Shown here piece after piece: positions 34,251-42,451 of a stretch of 64,000 nt of DNA. Position 1 is the first letter of the stretch. Each line of letters begins with the position of its first letter. The stretch is taken from the NCBI RefSeq assembly GCF_016785085.1, contig NZ_JAENHO010000003.1:744001-808000 (forward strand), in the 5' to 3' direction. The stretch comes from Paractinoplanes lichenicola. Its GTDB lineage: Bacteria; Actinomycetota; Actinomycetes; Mycobacteriales; Micromonosporaceae. The position numbers were made by a program, and so were the translations under genes. The notes beneath the pieces were generated by a model. It did no database searches and had not been told where the DNA came from. It saw only the letters and a list, made by a program, of their open reading frames with translations.

Positions 34251-34295
34251 GTCGTGCTCAACAGCCCAGCGCCTGCGCCGTTTCCGCCCCGCCTG
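34206..34295 (+). repeat. Tandem duplication of the copA 3' end
   Basis: The last 44 nt of copA (34206-34249, from GTCGTGCTCAACAGCC to CGCCCCGCCTG) recur at 34251-34295 with only a small insertion/substitution (CCTGCG to CCCAGCG). The second copy ends in CTGTAA. Confidence 0.9.
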
Positions 34296-34726
34296 TAACG
34301 ATCACGAACTGTCAAGATTGCGGTACGGCCACCGCCTCCCCCGGCCACCCTGGGAAATGGGGGTAACCCTACGCCGATGTCAAGCTGCTCGCCGGTGGCC
34401 TGTGGACAAGCCGGCTGGCCTGTGGATACAGCGTGAGCCGGGTCGCGGCGGATTGCTCCCGAAATCCACTGCCGCGCCCGGCTCACCGTCTGCGTCGCGG
34501 AGACTCGGCCTGGTCCCGTAGGCCGAGTTGGTCCGCGACGTCCCCAGACCCACCTGCGGACATAACGCTACGTGCCGGCGGGCGGACGCCGGAAGCTCCG
34601 CGTACGCGAAATGGCCGTTCGGTCACCACGACCCGGGCGACAGATCCGGATAAGTGTGGACACGAGGGCATAAAGCCCGATCAGCGATTACTCACCGTGA
34701 AGACGACCGAGCACTACCCACGGTGA
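34296..34726. other. Intergenic region between copA and the TetR gene
   Basis: No convincing gene is seen here. The region holds two DnaA-box-like 9-mers in the same orientation (TGTGGACAA 34401-34409, TGTGGATAC 34421-34429). It has a copy of the window-wide motif at 34601 (CGTACGCGAAATGG). A loose inverted repeat CACCGT/ACGGTG (34693-34725) lies just beyond the TetR stop and could be a weak terminator. Short open frames on both strands lack Shine-Dalgarno sites and family similarity. Confidence 0.5.
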
Positions 34727-35440
34727 TCAGTCGTCCTTACGCACCGTCTCGATCAGGGCCAGCACCTGGCGCAGGGCCGGTCGCAGCACCCGCAGCCGCG
34801 ACAGCGACACCATCCGGTCGATCAGCGGCACCGCGCCGTCGATCAGGCGCCGGGTGCGCCGCTGGCCGGGCGACTTGTCGTACACCCAGAACAGGATCAC
34901 GCCCATCCAGCCCAGCCAGAGCAGCTCGGGCAGCTCCTTGCGCAGCTCGGGGTCGAGCTTCGCGGTCGAGCCGTCCACCACGTCGCGGAAGATCGCGATG
35001 GCGGCCTCGCGGGCCGGCGACGACTCCTTCGAGAACGGGCTCAGCGGCGACGTCGGCTCGGCGGCCGACTTGAAGAACGTCGCCGCGAACGAGTGATAGG
35101 GCTCGTTGACGTCGATGCCCGCGTGCAGCACGCCGCGCAGCCGGGGCGCCAGCTCCTTCTCGGTGGTCAGCACGGACTCGGCGGCGACCCGGTGCGCGAC
35201 CTGATTGCGGTCGTAGAACCCCTGGATCAGGTGTTCTTTGGAATCGAAGTAGTAATACGCGTTGCCGACCGCGACCCCGGCCTCCTTGGCGATGGCCCGC
35301 ATGGTCGTCTCGGTGTAACCCCGCTCGCGGAACAGCCGCAGCGCCGTCTCGAGGATCAGCTGACGGGTCTGCTCGCCCCGCGCCCGCCGGGGCTTCTCCG
35401 CGGGGTCGGGTTCAGCGGCAGCGGTCGTCACACCCGTCAC
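34727..35440 (-). CDS. TetR/AcrR-family repressor
   Basis: A 237-residue regulator. The helix-turn-helix domain reads RQLILETALRLFRERGYTET, then TMRAIAKEAGVAVGNAYYYF (about residues 26-65). A ligand-binding helical domain follows. It is the third gene of an operon with a three-helix membrane protein and a DCC-type thiol protein, and overlaps the DCC gene by 29 nt. The GTG start has GGGGGA 5 nt upstream. The promoter of the operon carries an 18-bp perfect palindrome and a second imperfect copy, a typical TetR arrangement, so autorepression is likely. The ligand is unknown. Confidence 0.88.
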   Translation of the reverse strand: MTGVTTAAAEPDPAEKPRRARGEQTRQLILETALRLFRERGYTETTMRAIAKEAGVAVGNAYYYFDSKEHLIQGFYDRNQVAHRVAAESVLTTEKELAPRLRGVLHAGIDVNEPYHSFAATFFKSAAEPTSPLSPFSKESSPAREAAIAIFRDVVDGSTAKLDPELRKELPELLWLGWMGVILFWVYDKSPGQRRTRRLIDGAVPLIDRMVSLSRLRVLRPALRQVLALIETVRKDD

Positions 35441-35867
35441 CGTAGTCCCCCGCGGCGGAGCCGAAGTCCTCCGGCGCGGAGTCGAAGTCCCTCGTACGGA
35501 CTCTGACCGCCGACGCCGCGGCGATGAATGCCCGCGCCGCGCCCGACCCCATCCGCTCCGACAGCCCCCGATAGTCGGCCAGCGCCCACAGGCAGGCCGC
35601 CCAGGCCCCCTCGCCGGTGTAGACCGACCCCTCGTCCCCGATCACGGTGATGTCCCGCAGCGTCGCCTCGTGGTCGAGCCCCGGGAACCGATACCGCGCC
35701 TCCGCCGACCCGGCCGGCACGAACTCCAGGGGTACGAGCTGGGCCCGCCCCTGGAGCCATTTGCGCGCCGTACGGCAGATCGGGCACCCGCCGTCGTAGA
35801 GCACTGTGAAGGAGGTGATGGCCCGGCCGCCCCCTCGTCCGGCCGGGCCATCCTCGGTGGTGGTCAT
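35412..35867 (-). CDS. DCC-family thiol-disulfide oxidoreductase-like protein
   Basis: A 151-residue protein. The family signature is FTVLYDGGCPICRTARKWL near residues 20-38 (DGGCPIC), which fits the DCC/DUF393 group of predicted thiol oxidoreductases. An EFV...GLDHEATLRDITVIG segment and a C-terminal acidic region follow. No signal peptide is seen, so it is cytoplasmic. The ATG overlaps the end of the membrane-protein gene by 4 nt, and its end overlaps the TetR gene. The substrate is unknown; the operon suggests redox or small-thiol handling at the membrane. Confidence 0.82.
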   Translation of the reverse strand: MTTTEDGPAGRGGGRAITSFTVLYDGGCPICRTARKWLQGRAQLVPLEFVPAGSAEARYRFPGLDHEATLRDITVIGDEGSVYTGEGAWAACLWALADYRGLSERMGSGAARAFIAAASAVRVRTRDFDSAPEDFGSAAGDYGDGCDDRCR

Positions 35868-36298
35868 GCCCGGGCCGGCGGCGGGCCCTGCGGCGGCATC
35901 GGCGGGTGCATCGGCAGGCGCCCGGCCGGCGGCAGCGGTGGCACGCTCTGCTGCTGACGCAGGCGCCCGCGGCGGTAGCGACCGAGGAAGAACACGTTGA
36001 GGAAGTGCAGGGCGCCCAGCACGAGCAGCACCAGCCCGACCTTGCTGGACAGGGTCTCGAGCGCCTCGCTGGTGTCCGCGATCGTCTGGCCCGACCGCAT
36101 GGTGACCGTCACGTAGCCCAGGTTGAGCAGGTAAAACCCCATGACCAGCAGTTGGTTGATCGCCTTGGCCAGCTTCTCGTCGCCGAACACCTCGGCCAGG
36201 AAGACCATGCCGTTGCGCGAGAGCGTGGTGGCCACCCAGACGGTGAGCCCGATGCTCACCGCGAGATAGACCAGGTACATCCAGACCTTCGGGTCCAT
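35864..36298 (-). CDS. Small three-helix membrane protein
   Basis: A 144-residue protein starting MDPKVWMYLVYLAVSIGLTV. It has three hydrophobic helices (about 5-25, 50-70 and 86-105) and then a basic linker (GRYRRGRLRQQQ). A Pro-rich cytoplasmic tail ends PPMPPQGPPPARA. I recognise no family. It is first in an operon with the DCC protein (4-nt overlap) and the TetR regulator. The ATG is preceded by AAAGG 7 nt upstream. The promoter overlaps a palindromic operator. Confidence 0.78.
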   Translation of the reverse strand: MDPKVWMYLVYLAVSIGLTVWVATTLSRNGMVFLAEVFGDEKLAKAINQLLVMGFYLLNLGYVTVTMRSGQTIADTSEALETLSSKVGLVLLVLGALHFLNVFFLGRYRRGRLRQQQSVPPLPPAGRLPMHPPMPPQGPPPARA

Positions 36299-36311
36299 CG
36301 GAACGCCTTTC

Positions 36312-36369
36312 TCGAACGTGTTCAACTTTCTGAGGACAGCGTAAGCCCACGACTTGAACATGTTCAAGT
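36312..36369 (-). promoter_or_regulatory. Two TetR-type operators and promoter of the membrane protein-DCC-TetR operon
   Basis: A perfect 18-bp palindrome ACTTGAACATGTTCAAGT (36352-36369) and an imperfect copy TCGAACGTGTTCAA (36312-36325) have centres about 42 bp apart, four helical turns. On the minus strand TTGAAC (36367-36362) with TACGCT (36343-36338), spaced 18 bp, forms a promoter. Its -35 is inside operator 1; operator 2 lies just past the start site. Confidence 0.75.
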
Positions 36370-36399
36370 GGTGTGACGTGGAAGGCAGGAGAGGCAGAA

Positions 36400-36431
36400 A
36401 GAAAGAGCGGCCCGTACGAGACGGGCCGCTC
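36400..36431 (-). terminator. Rho-independent terminator of the GH3 gene
   Basis: GAGCGGCCCGT and ACGGGCCGCTC form a perfect 11-bp stem with a 5-nt loop. On the minus strand TTTCTTTCT follows. It lies 13 nt past the GH3 stop and insulates the TetR operon promoter. Confidence 0.85.
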
Positions 36432-36444
36432 GGAAATGCGAGTT

Positions 36445-37881
36445 CTACAGCGCAGCAAGCCCCAGGGCCTCGGCGGCGGCCCGCCCGTTGGCCAGGCTCG
36501 CCCCGTGGGTCGTGACGAAGGCCCGCGCCCGAGCCGGCCGCCAAGCCGACGGCCAGCCCATCTCGACGACTCCCACGGTGTGGGCGGCCGAGAGCTGCTC
36601 GATCAGGGCCCGGTGCGATTCCTGCCGGTGGGTGTGCCGGCCCACCACCACGATCGGCCGAGCGCCCGCGTGCGCCGTCAGCTGGGCGGCCGACGCGGCG
36701 GCGGCCTCGACCTCGACCTGCTCGACCCCGTCGAGGTGCGGGGCCAGGCCCCACGGCACGACGCCCTCGGCGATCGAGTAGCCCGACGCCAGCTGCACGA
36801 CCAGCGGCGACGAGAGGCCGGTGAGCGACCCCTCGACCCGCACCGCGCGCCGGGCCGCGGCCAGCCCCAGGTCGTCGGCCACGGTCACCGCTGTACGGGG
36901 GGATGCCGTCCATGCGGCGAGCGCGGTGTTGCGGGCCACTGCCTGCTCGAGGCGAGCCGCCGGCACCCCGGCCACGATCGCCGCGACCACGGCCTCGACC
37001 AGTTCGTGGGTGACCTCGGCGCCGATGCAGAGCAGATCGGCGCCGGCGGTCAGGGCCCGTACGGCGGCCTGGGGAATGCCCCCGGCGGCGGCCGCGGCCC
37101 CCGCCATCTCGAGGGCGTCGGTGACGATCACGCCGTCGAAGCCCAGCGTCGAGCGCAGCAGATCCTGCAGGGCGGCCGTGCTGAAGGTGGCCGGGTCGTC
37201 GCCGGTCAGCACCGGCACCCGGATGTGGGCCGACATGACGGCCTTGGCCGACCCGGCGACCGCGGCGAAGGGCGGCAGGTCACGCGTCTCGAGGAGCTCG
37301 CGGGGCACGTCGACGGTCGGCAGCGAGAGATGCGAGTCGGTGACGGTCGCGCCGTGGCCCGGGAAGTGCTTGGCGCACGCCGCCACCCCGGCCGACTGCA
37401 GCCCGTCGACCGCGGCGCGCGCGTGCCGGGCCACCAGCAGCGGGTCGGCGCCGAAGGACCGCGTGCCGATGATGGGGTTGTCGTCGGCCGTGTTGACGTC
37501 GACGGTGGGGGCCAGGTCGAGGTTGATCCCGGCCGCCACGAGGTCGGCGCCGATCGCCGCGTACACCGCGCGGGTGAGATCCTCGTCGTCGACCGCGCCG
37601 AGCGCCGCGTTGCCGGGGTAGGGGCTCCCGGTGCGGTGCGCGAGCCGGGTGACGTCGCCACCTTCCTCGTCGATCGCGATCAGCGCGTCCGGGCGGCCTT
37701 CGCGCAGCCGGGCGGTCAGCGCGGCCACCTGGGCGGGGTCGGCGACGTTGGTGCCGAAGAGCGTGTGGCCTGCCAATCCTTCGCCCAGGAGGGTGACGGC
37801 CCAACCGGGAGCGTTCCCACCTTTGAAGGCCGCCAGCAGGGTGCCGAGAGCGAGGCGGCGGAGTGCGGGGTCGATCGCCAT
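36445..37881 (-). CDS. Glycoside hydrolase family 3 (NagZ-like beta-N-acetylhexosaminidase)
   Basis: A 478-residue GH3 enzyme. The barrel shows IAIDEEGGDVTRL and the NagZ hallmark KHFPGHGATVTDSH, whose His-Asp acts as acid/base. The nucleophile Asp is in GVIVTDALEM. A C-terminal alpha/beta domain of ~130 residues follows. No signal peptide is seen, so it probably acts on imported muropeptide or chitobiose sugars in the cytoplasm. The ATG at 37881 has GGAAGGA upstream. It is divergent from a ROK-family regulator, with an inverted repeat between them, so sugar-controlled expression is likely. Confidence 0.88.
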   Translation of the reverse strand: MAIDPALRRLALGTLLAAFKGGNAPGWAVTLLGEGLAGHTLFGTNVADPAQVAALTARLREGRPDALIAIDEEGGDVTRLAHRTGSPYPGNAALGAVDDEDLTRAVYAAIGADLVAAGINLDLAPTVDVNTADDNPIIGTRSFGADPLLVARHARAAVDGLQSAGVAACAKHFPGHGATVTDSHLSLPTVDVPRELLETRDLPPFAAVAGSAKAVMSAHIRVPVLTGDDPATFSTAALQDLLRSTLGFDGVIVTDALEMAGAAAAAGGIPQAAVRALTAGADLLCIGAEVTHELVEAVVAAIVAGVPAARLEQAVARNTALAAWTASPRTAVTVADDLGLAAARRAVRVEGSLTGLSSPLVVQLASGYSIAEGVVPWGLAPHLDGVEQVEVEAAAASAAQLTAHAGARPIVVVGRHTHRQESHRALIEQLSAAHTVGVVEMGWPSAWRPARARAFVTTHGASLANGRAAAEALGLAAL

Positions 37882-37976
37882 GATGTCCTTCCGGTGACGC
37901 AAGTCTGGTCTGTGCACCCCGCGAGCTGCCATGATCGCTCGGTGTCGGGCCCGATACAGGGGCGCCGCTAATCTAA

Positions 37977-37991
37977 TAGGAAACTATCCTA
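37977..37991. promoter_or_regulatory. TAGGA-N5-TCCTA inverted repeat between GH3 and ROK genes
   Basis: The AT-rich dyad TAGGAaactaTCCTA stands out in this GC-rich DNA and is centred between the two divergent starts. It is the natural candidate for the binding site of the adjacent ROK regulator. Confidence 0.5.
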
Positions 37992-38010
37992 AAAAGTAGA
38001 GGATCCTGCC

Positions 38011-39201
38011 ATGGCCTCCACCCGCCTTCCGGGCACGCCCCGGCTGCTGCGCGCGCTGAACGACCGCGCGGCGCTGGAACTGCTGCTCAACCGGGGTCCG
38101 CTGACGCGTGCGCAGCTCGGCGAGATGACCGGGTTGAGCAAGGTCACCGCGTCCCAGCTGGTGGAGCGCCTGGAGCAGCGCGGCCTCGTGCGCCGGGTCG
38201 GCGAGCAGGCCGGCGGCCGCGGTCCCAATGCCCAGCTGTACGCCGTGACCCCCGGCAGCGCGCACGTCATCGGCGTCGACGTCGGCCCCGATCGGGTGGT
38301 CGCGGCCTGCGCCGACATCACCGGCTCGATCATCGGCCGGGTCGAGCAGTCCACCAAGGACACCGACGACCCGGTCGGCGTGGTGCACAACGCCGTGGTG
38401 CAGGCCGCGACCGACGCCGGCACCGACATGACCTCCGTACGCCGGGTCGTGCTGGGCACCCCGGGCCTGGTCGACCCGGAGAGCGGCGAGATCTCGTTCG
38501 CCTGGGACCTGCCCCGCTGGCATCGCGGCCTGCTCGACGACCTGCGCCGCGACCTGAGCACGACGGTGGTCTTCGGCAACGACGTGAACATGGCGGCCGT
38601 GGCCGAGTCGAGCACCGGCGCCGCCGCCGGCGTCAAGGACTTCGTGCTGATCTGGGCCGGCCGTGGCGTCGGCCTGGCCAGCGTCATCGACGGCCGCCTG
38701 CACCAGGGCAGCACCGGCGCCGCGGGCGAGATCGGCTATCTGCCTGTGGCCGGCGCCGAGGTGCCCCGGCATCTGGGCCGCAAGGCGACCAAGGGCGGCG
38801 TGCGGGGCGCGTTCCAGAGCATCGCGGGCGCCGACGCGGTCAAGGCGATCGGCAAGAAGTACGGCTTCCGGGGCGTGGAGGCGGCCGACGTCGTGCGCGA
38901 CGCCGTCGAGGCGGGCCCGGCCGGCGAGCCGGTGCTCGACGAGCTGGCCGCCCGGCTGGCCCTCGGCGTGGCCGCGACCTGCGTGGTCCTCGACCCGCCG
39001 CTGGTCGTGCTGGCCGGCGAGGTGTCGCAGGCCGGCGGTCCGGCCCTGGCCGCGCGGGTCGAGAACGAGGTGGCCTCGATCACCCTGGTCAACCCGAAAG
39101 TGGTGATCACCGGGGTCGAGGCCGAGCCCGTCCTGCACGGCGCTCTGCACACCGCCCTCGGGGCCGTACGCGATGAGGTGTTCGGCTCGACCACCGCATG
39201 A
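38011..39201 (+). CDS. ROK-family transcriptional regulator
   Basis: A 396-residue protein. An N-terminal winged helix (LLLNRGPLTRAQLGEMTGLSKVTASQLVERLEQRGLVRR, about residues 27-65) is joined to a ROK kinase-like sugar-sensing domain. The ATP/sugar segments are VIGVDVGPDRVVAAC, VFGNDVNMAAVAES and GSTGAAGEIGYLPV. The usual ROK zinc-site CxCG..C cluster is absent (GRKATKGGV region), so a true sugar-kinase role is unlikely. It probably regulates the divergent GH3 gene and itself. Shine-Dalgarno AGAGGA. Confidence 0.9.
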   Translation: MASTRLPGTPRLLRALNDRAALELLLNRGPLTRAQLGEMTGLSKVTASQLVERLEQRGLVRRVGEQAGGRGPNAQLYAVTPGSAHVIGVDVGPDRVVAACADITGSIIGRVEQSTKDTDDPVGVVHNAVVQAATDAGTDMTSVRRVVLGTPGLVDPESGEISFAWDLPRWHRGLLDDLRRDLSTTVVFGNDVNMAAVAESSTGAAAGVKDFVLIWAGRGVGLASVIDGRLHQGSTGAAGEIGYLPVAGAEVPRHLGRKATKGGVRGAFQSIAGADAVKAIGKKYGFRGVEAADVVRDAVEAGPAGEPVLDELAARLALGVAATCVVLDPPLVVLAGEVSQAGGPALAARVENEVASITLVNPKVVITGVEAEPVLHGALHTALGAVRDEVFGSTTA

Positions 39202-39247
39202 AGGCCACCGCCTGAGCGGTCGTACTCGTGCGTGGTTGGATGGACGC

Positions 39248-40045
39248 GTGCGAAAGCCCGACGAAGACACTGTCATCGCCTTCGACCAGGTCAGCGTGAT
39301 CCGCGGCGGAAACCATCTGGTCCGCGGCCTGACCTGGCAGGTCGAGCTGGACGAGCGGTGGGTGATCCTGGGCCCGAACGGCGCCGGCAAGACCACGGCG
39401 CTCAACCTGGCCTCGGGCCGGCTGCATCCGTCGCGGGGCACGGCGTGGGTGCTCGGCGAGCGCCTCGGCCGCACCGACATCAACGAGCTGCGCACCCGGA
39501 TCGGCCTGGCCACCGGCCAGTTCGCCGAGAGCGTGCCGCCGAGCGAGCGGGTCGTCGACGTCGTGGTGACCGCCGCCTGGTCGGTGGTCGGGCGCTGGCG
39601 TGAGTCGTACGACCCGCAGGACGAGGCCCGCGCCCGGCAGCTGCTCGAGCAGCTCGGCATGGGCGCGCTGGCCGAGCGCGAGTTCGGCACCCTCTCGGAG
39701 GGCGAGCGCAAGCGCACCCTGATCGCCCGGTCGCTGATGACCGACCCCGAGTTGATGCTGCTCGACGAGCCGGGCGCCGGGCTCGACCTGGGCGGCCGCG
39801 AAGACCTGATCGCCCGCTTGACCGAGCTCGCCCTCGACCCCGACTCGCCGGCGATGGTGCTGGTCACCCATCACGTCGAGGAGATCCCGCCCGGCTTCAC
39901 CCACGGCCTGCTGCTGCGCGAGGGCACGATCGTCGCGGCCGGGCTGCTGGGCGAGGTGATGACCGCCGACAACCTGTCCAAGACGTTCGGGCTGCCGCTG
40001 ATCGTCGACCGGTTCGGCGACCGTTACGCGGCGCGGGCGGCCTGA
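39248..40045 (+). CDS. Orphan ABC-type ATP-binding protein
   Basis: A 265-residue nucleotide-binding subunit. Walker A is GPNGAGKTT near residue 43, the signature is LSEGERKRTL, Walker B is LMLLDEPGAGLD and the switch His is in VTHHVEEIP. It resembles iron/molybdate-type import ATPases by the EEIPPGFTH segment, but no permease or binding protein is nearby. It may serve a permease encoded elsewhere. The GTG at 39248 directly precedes the conserved domain. The ribokinase gene starts 5 nt after its stop. Confidence 0.85.
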   Translation: MRKPDEDTVIAFDQVSVIRGGNHLVRGLTWQVELDERWVILGPNGAGKTTALNLASGRLHPSRGTAWVLGERLGRTDINELRTRIGLATGQFAESVPPSERVVDVVVTAAWSVVGRWRESYDPQDEARARQLLEQLGMGALAEREFGTLSEGERKRTLIARSLMTDPELMLLDEPGAGLDLGGREDLIARLTELALDPDSPAMVLVTHHVEEIPPGFTHGLLLREGTIVAAGLLGEVMTADNLSKTFGLPLIVDRFGDRYAARAA

Positions 40046-40050
40046 CCCGC

Positions 40051-40944
40051 ATGGCCCCGCGGATCGTCGTCGCCGGCAGCGCGAACATGGACCTGGTCGG
40101 GCTGGCGCCGCGCCTGCCCCGGCCGGGCGAGACCGTGCTCGGCGACGACTTCCTGATGATGCCCGGCGGCAAGGGGGCCAACCAGGCGATCGCGGCCACC
40201 CGGGCCGGTGGTCACACGGTGTTCCTGGGCGCGATCGGGTCGGACGCGTTCGGCGTCAACCTCAACGCCCGGCTGCACGGGGCCGGCGTCGACATGCAGC
40301 ACGTACGCACGAGTTACGGCGCGTCCGGCGTTGCGGTCATCATGGTCGACCACCAGGGCGAGAACTCGATCCTCGTCGCGCCCGGGGCCAACAACGCGTT
40401 CGTCGGCCTGACCGCCGCCGAGCGGGCCGCCATCGCCGCCGGTGACGTGCTGCTGTGCCAGCAGGAGATCCCGGTCGAGACGGTGGTCGCGGCGGCCCGC
40501 GCGGCTCGCGACGGCGGCACCCGCATGGTCCTCAACGCGGCGCCCGCCCGGGCCCTGCCCGAGGAGCTGCTGGCCTGCATCGACCTGCTGGTCGTCAACG
40601 AGACCGAGGCGCTGGCCGTGACCGGCGGCGCCGAGATCGACGTGCCCGGCCTGCTGGCCCTGGTGCCGCGGGTGGTGCTGACCCAGGGCGGCAGCGGCTC
40701 GCGCTACGCCGACCGCGAGGGCCGCGACGAGACCGTGCCCGCGTTCCACGTCGAGGTCACCGACACCACCGCGGCCGGCGACGCCTTCACCGGGGCGCTC
40801 GCCGTGGCCTGGGGCGAGGGCCGCGACCTGGTCGAGGCGGTGCGCTGGGCCAACGCCGCGGGCGCCGCGTGCGTCCGGCGGATGGGCGCCTCGAACGCCC
40901 TGCCCACCCGCGACGAGATCGACGAGGTCTTCCGGGCCGGCTAG
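40051..40944 (+). CDS. rbsK: Ribokinase
   Basis: A 297-residue PfkB-family sugar kinase that phosphorylates ribose to ribose-5-phosphate. The N-terminal motif is [23 protein letters not shown] with [14 protein letters not shown] (sugar site). The C-terminal catalytic motif is [14 protein letters not shown], whose Asp is the base. NAAPAR and VVNETEA segments are typical of RbsK. It follows the ABC ATPase by 5 nt and overlaps the convergent chemoreceptor gene by 4 nt. A related nucleoside or pentose substrate remains possible. Confidence 0.88.
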   Translation: MAPRIVVAGSANMDLVGLAPRLPRPGETVLGDDFLMMPGGKGANQAIAATRAGGHTVFLGAIGSDAFGVNLNARLHGAGVDMQHVRTSYGASGVAVIMVDHQGENSILVAPGANNAFVGLTAAERAAIAAGDVLLCQQEIPVETVVAAARAARDGGTRMVLNAAPARALPEELLACIDLLVVNETEALAVTGGAEIDVPGLLALVPRVVLTQGGSGSRYADREGRDETVPAFHVEVTDTTAAGDAFTGALAVAWGEGRDLVEAVRWANAAGAACVRRMGASNALPTRDEIDEVFRAG

Positions 40945-41828
40945 CTGGCCCGGGCCGTGGCGACGAAGCGGCTCACCTCGGAGCGCAGCACCTCGGCCAG
41001 CTGCGAGAGCCCGGCGGTGCCCGGTGCCCCGCCCCCGTCGACAGCCGTCGCGATGCCGTTCACCAGCCCGCTCATCTCGCGGATGCTGTTGGTCACCGCC
41101 TCCAGCACGGCCACCGCGTCGGCCGCGGCGTCCTGCACGGTGTTCACCTGGCCGAGGATCTCGTCGCTGGACGAGCTGGTCTCGGCGGCCAGGTTCTTGA
41201 CCTCGCCCGCCACCACGCTGAAGCCGAGCCCGGCCTCGCCGGCCCGGGCCGACTCGATCGTCGCGTTCAGCGCGAGCAGCCGGGTCTGCTTGGCCACCTG
41301 GTTGATCAGGTCGACCGCCTTGCGGATCTGGTCGGACGCGCTGCGCAACGAGGTGACCGTGGTCAGCCCGCGCTCGGCCTCGGAGACCGCGTCGCGGGCG
41401 AAGTCGGCCAGCCCGTTGGCCGACGCGCCCATCTCGGTCGCCGCCGTCGCCACCTGCTCCGAGACGGTCAGCACGGCCGACTCCAGCTCGTCGGCCAGCG
41501 CGACCCGGGCCCCGGCGGCCTGGGCGACCTGGTCGGCGCTGACGCTCATGGCCTTGAACGAGGTGGTCATCTGGTCGGCGGTGTGCCGGAAGGCGCCCTG
41601 CAGCCCGCGGGTCAGGATGCGGCGGTGGAAGCGGCCCTCGGCGGCGGCGGTCGAGGCGGCGCCGGCCTCGCGCAGGAACGCGTCGCCGGTGTCGAGGAAG
41701 TTGTTGAGCGCGGCGCGGGCGGCGACGGCCTCGGGGGAGTCGCCGATGTCGGGCAGGCGGGCCTCGAGGTCACCGGCGGCGGCCCGGCGGCAGACGTCGG
41801 CAATCAGCGCCAGGGCGGCGTCGGTCAT
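40941..41828 (-). CDS. Soluble methyl-accepting chemotaxis-type transducer
   Basis: A 295-residue protein without transmembrane helices. The N-terminal ~120 residues are helical ([17 protein letters not shown]). The rest is an MCP signalling domain whose hairpin tip reads [27 protein letters not shown], with [20 protein letters not shown] beyond it. It would control a CheA kinase. The ATG overlaps the stop of a 5'-truncated PAS-domain frame by 4 nt, so the ancestral arrangement was a coupled PAS sensor plus transducer, an Aer-like pair on two proteins. Such genes fit an organism with flagellated spores. Confidence 0.88.
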   Translation of the reverse strand: MTDAALALIADVCRRAAAGDLEARLPDIGDSPEAVAARAALNNFLDTGDAFLREAGAASTAAAEGRFHRRILTRGLQGAFRHTADQMTTSFKAMSVSADQVAQAAGARVALADELESAVLTVSEQVATAATEMGASANGLADFARDAVSEAERGLTTVTSLRSASDQIRKAVDLINQVAKQTRLLALNATIESARAGEAGLGFSVVAGEVKNLAAETSSSSDEILGQVNTVQDAAADAVAVLEAVTNSIREMSGLVNGIATAVDGGGAPGTAGLSQLAEVLRSEVSRFVATARAS

Positions 41829-42070
41829 GCGCTCGTCCGGTTGGTCAGGGTCCACACGAACTCGTCGTACGTCTGCCCGCCGAGCTCGCCCAGCAACGCC
41901 TGCCAGCCCGCCTCGACCGCGGCCGGGGTGGTCGCCTGCCGCTGCTCCGTCGCGCGGATCCGGTCGTAGAGGCGCTTGACCTCGGCCACCGCCGCGGGTT
42001 CGGGCAGCCGCCGGTTGGAGTGATAGCCGGCGAGCCGCCCGTCGGGGCCGAACGACGGCGTCTTGAAAAG
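41825..42070 (-). pseudogene. 5'-truncated PAS-domain sensor (Aer-like) remnant
   Basis: After an in-frame stop at 42071-42073 an 81-codon frame reads [20 protein letters not shown], then [17 protein letters not shown], and ends in [12 protein letters not shown]. The TPSF..DGR..GYHSNRR block is the second half of a PAS domain of the Aer type. No start codon and no first half remain. It runs into the transducer gene with an ATGA overlap and lies 17 nt after the DoxX-like gene. A deletion that removed the promoter-proximal half is the simplest reading. Confidence 0.7.
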
Positions 42071-42087
42071 TCAGGAAAGTCGGACTG

Positions 42088-42450
42088 TCAGCGGGCGACG
42101 CGGCGGGCCCAGAGCACGAGCGGCACCTGCAACGGCAGCCGCCCGAAGGCGATCGCACGCTTGCCCGGGGAGGCGTGGCGCCAGTCCACCGCCATCTTGA
42201 CGTTGGCCGGGAAGACCCCGACGAAGAGCGCCGCGGCCGCCGTCCCACCCCATTTCCTCGTACGGGGGTGGACGATCGCCGCGGCCACGGCGAGCTCGGC
42301 CGCACCGCTCAGATAGGTCCACGTGCGGCGCCGGCCGGGCAGTGAGCGCGGCACGATCGAGTCGAACGGGCGCGGCACGGCGAAGTGCAGCACTCCCGTG
42401 GTGGTCAGCAGCGCGGCCAGGGCGACGGCATCCTTCTTCACGGGTCGCAT
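42088..42450 (-). CDS. DoxX-like membrane protein
   Basis: A 120-residue protein with about three to four hydrophobic segments ([49 protein letters not shown]) and the motifs [12 protein letters not shown] and NVKMAVDW. These resemble small DoxX/DoxD-like quinol-interacting membrane proteins. The function is unproven. It starts 1 nt after the stop of the upstream 42452-42913 gene, so they are coupled. The sequence just past its stop is the breakpoint of the PAS remnant. Confidence 0.78.
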   Translation of the reverse strand: MRPVKKDAVALAALLTTTGVLHFAVPRPFDSIVPRSLPGRRRTWTYLSGAAELAVAAAIVHPRTRKWGGTAAAALFVGVFPANVKMAVDWRHASPGKRAIAFGRLPLQVPLVLWARRVAR

Positions 42451-42451
42451 A

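Noticed and set aside
34433..34726. Short open frames on both strands between copA and the TetR gene (also 34483-34671, minus)
   Set aside because: Arg/Pro/Ser-rich translations, no Shine-Dalgarno or leaderless box, no recognisable family. Treated as non-coding.
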